A stretch of DNA of 5,726 bases from Pontimonas sp. (lineage in GTDB: Bacteria; Actinomycetota; Actinomycetes; Actinomycetales; Microbacteriaceae), in contig JALQXU010000055.1 in assembly GCA_023263045.1 (NCBI GenBank), positions 1 through 5,726 on the forward strand. Direction: 5' to 3'. Under the pieces are notes generated by a model that was given only the letters and a program-made list of their open reading frames with translations, was not told where the DNA came from and ran no database searches. A program made the position numbers and the translations under genes. Below, in pieces: positions 4,824 to 5,726 of this stretch (positions are counted from its first letter, which is position 1; each line of letters starts with the position of its first letter).

Positions 4824-5726
4824 GTGGGCGCTGCCCGAGTCGAAGCCTCTGCCCTCTCGTGGAGTTTCGCCGGGCAGACTCAGCGTGCCCTCGAAGGCGT
4901 CACCGTCACGATTGAGCCCGGTGAGCGCGTGCTACTCACGGGTCCCTCGGGGTCGGGGAAATCGACTCTTGCTGGTCTCCTTGCCGGGGTGATGAAAGAC
5001 CCAGACGATGGGACCCTGGAGGGAAAGCTCACCGTATTCAGCGAGGGCCCCAGGGGGCTGGTGTTGCAGCAACCCGACGACCAAACCGTCATGGCGCGAG
5101 TGCACGATGATGTGGCGTTTGGACTGGAGAACTCTCTGGTCCCTCCAGGAGACATGGCGCCACGCATTACCCAAGCACTCTCCGAGGTCGGGCTGGACCT
5201 GGATGCCTCCCACCCCACACAAGAGCTCTCAGGCGGTCAACGCCAGAGACTGGCAATCGCCGGAGCGCTTGCCATGCAACCCGGTCTTCTCATCCTCGAT
5301 GAGCCAGTGAGTGCTCTCGATCCCGAGGGCATAGAGATGGTGCTCCAGACCATCAAGGGGCTTGTCTCCGATCGCGGCATCACTCTTGTTGTTGTTGACC
5401 ACGACGCTGCACGGTGGGCAGACATTGTGGACCGCGTCATCACGCTCGAAGCAGGTCGTGTTGTCCCGAGCGTCAGCACACCACCGCTGCTGGCCCCACT
5501 CTCGAGCACCCCACGCCGCAGTGATCAGAGCAGTTCAGAAGAGATTGTGAGTGCGAGAGATCTGGTCATCTCCCGGGATGGATCTCGAGCTCTGGGGAAG
5601 CCACAGAACGTATCTGTTCACGCTGGAGAGATTGTGGCCCTGCGAGGCCCGAACGGGTCCGGCAAGACGACGCTCTTCCGTCTGATCCGGGGCGAGCTTG
5701 CGCTCGAAGGGGGCGAGATCGCCATG
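4824..5726 (+). CDS. ykoD: ECF transporter duplicated ATPase subunit, YkoD family (3' end outside window)
   Basis: The 301 visible residues hold one complete ABC ATPase domain and the start of a second, as in the fused double ATPase YkoD. In domain 1: Walker A GPSGSGKST (40-48), Q-loop LQQPDDQTV (81-89), signature LSGGQ (135-139), Walker B LLILDEP (155-161), D-loop SALD (163-166) and switch His193 in VVDHD. A linker of about 30 residues follows (213-240), then domain 2 with Walker A GPNGSGKTT (275-283). It powers vitamin import through YkoE and a YkoC-like coupling subunit on the cytoplasmic face. GTG 4824 is the only reasonable start in the frame. It lacks a clear Shine-Dalgarno, so translation is probably coupled to ykoE. 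The frame is open at the window edge, so this is truncated by the window, not broken. Confidence 0.92.
   Translation, partial: MGAARVEASALSWSFAGQTQRALEGVTVTIEPGERVLLTGPSGSGKSTLAGLLAGVMKDPDDGTLEGKLTVFSEGPRGLVLQQPDDQTVMARVHDDVAFGLENSLVPPGDMAPRITQALSEVGLDLDASHPTQELSGGQRQRLAIAGALAMQPGLLILDEPVSALDPEGIEMVLQTIKGLVSDRGITLVVVDHDAARWADIVDRVITLEAGRVVPSVSTPPLLAPLSSTPRRSDQSSSEEIVSARDLVISRDGSRALGKPQNVSVHAGEIVALRGPNGSGKTTLFRLIRGELALEGGEIAM

Noticed and set aside
1..5726. Defence system, mobile element, CRISPR array or tRNA
   Set aside because: No transposase, integrase, nuclease, regularly spaced repeats or cloverleaf-like sequence was seen on either strand.

Overview
The window reads as a moderately GC-rich actinobacterial chromosome segment, most likely from Microbacteriaceae or a close relative. 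This rests on the actinobacterial character of several products (FBP zinc-finger protein, long DUF427 protein, COG3818-type acetyltransferase, YkoE/YkoD transporter), GTG starts, and possible leaderless start regions. The lineage is an inference, since no search could be run. Genes are packed tightly: two convergent pairs share their last bases, and a three-gene operon has gaps of 19 and 9 bases. This suits a compact genome.

Left part (1-1754): the 3' end of gatB (tRNA amidotransferase) converges on a minus-strand gene for a membrane-anchored alpha/beta hydrolase. Divergent from the hydrolase is a 57-residue two-helix membrane protein. It converges in turn on a minus-strand FBP-type treble-clef zinc-finger protein related to the EF-G-binding FusB family.

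Middle (1755-2281): a minus-strand cold-shock protein gene has a strong terminator hairpin behind it and a 221-base divergent intergenic region ahead of it. That region is full of inverted repeats, some of which cross each other. They could be a structured cold-shock leader or an operator.

Right part (2282-5726): a plus-strand operon encodes a DUF427 protein, a GNAT acetyltransferase and a family 2 glycosyltransferase. A TPP riboswitch begins six bases after the glycosyltransferase stop codon, and a good -10 hexamer overlaps that stop. The riboswitch controls ykoE (ECF transporter substrate-binding membrane subunit) and ykoD (double ATPase, cut off by the window edge), an uptake system for thiamine or its pyrimidine precursor HMP. 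The leader sequence suggests translational control: a hairpin hides the ykoE ribosome binding site, and an aptamer strand can pair with the hairpin's 5' arm.

No defence system, mobile element, CRISPR array, tRNA or rRNA was recognised. Most genes belong to known families. The least explained parts are the structured region between csp and the DUF427 gene, and the function of the DUF427-GNAT-glycosyltransferase operon.
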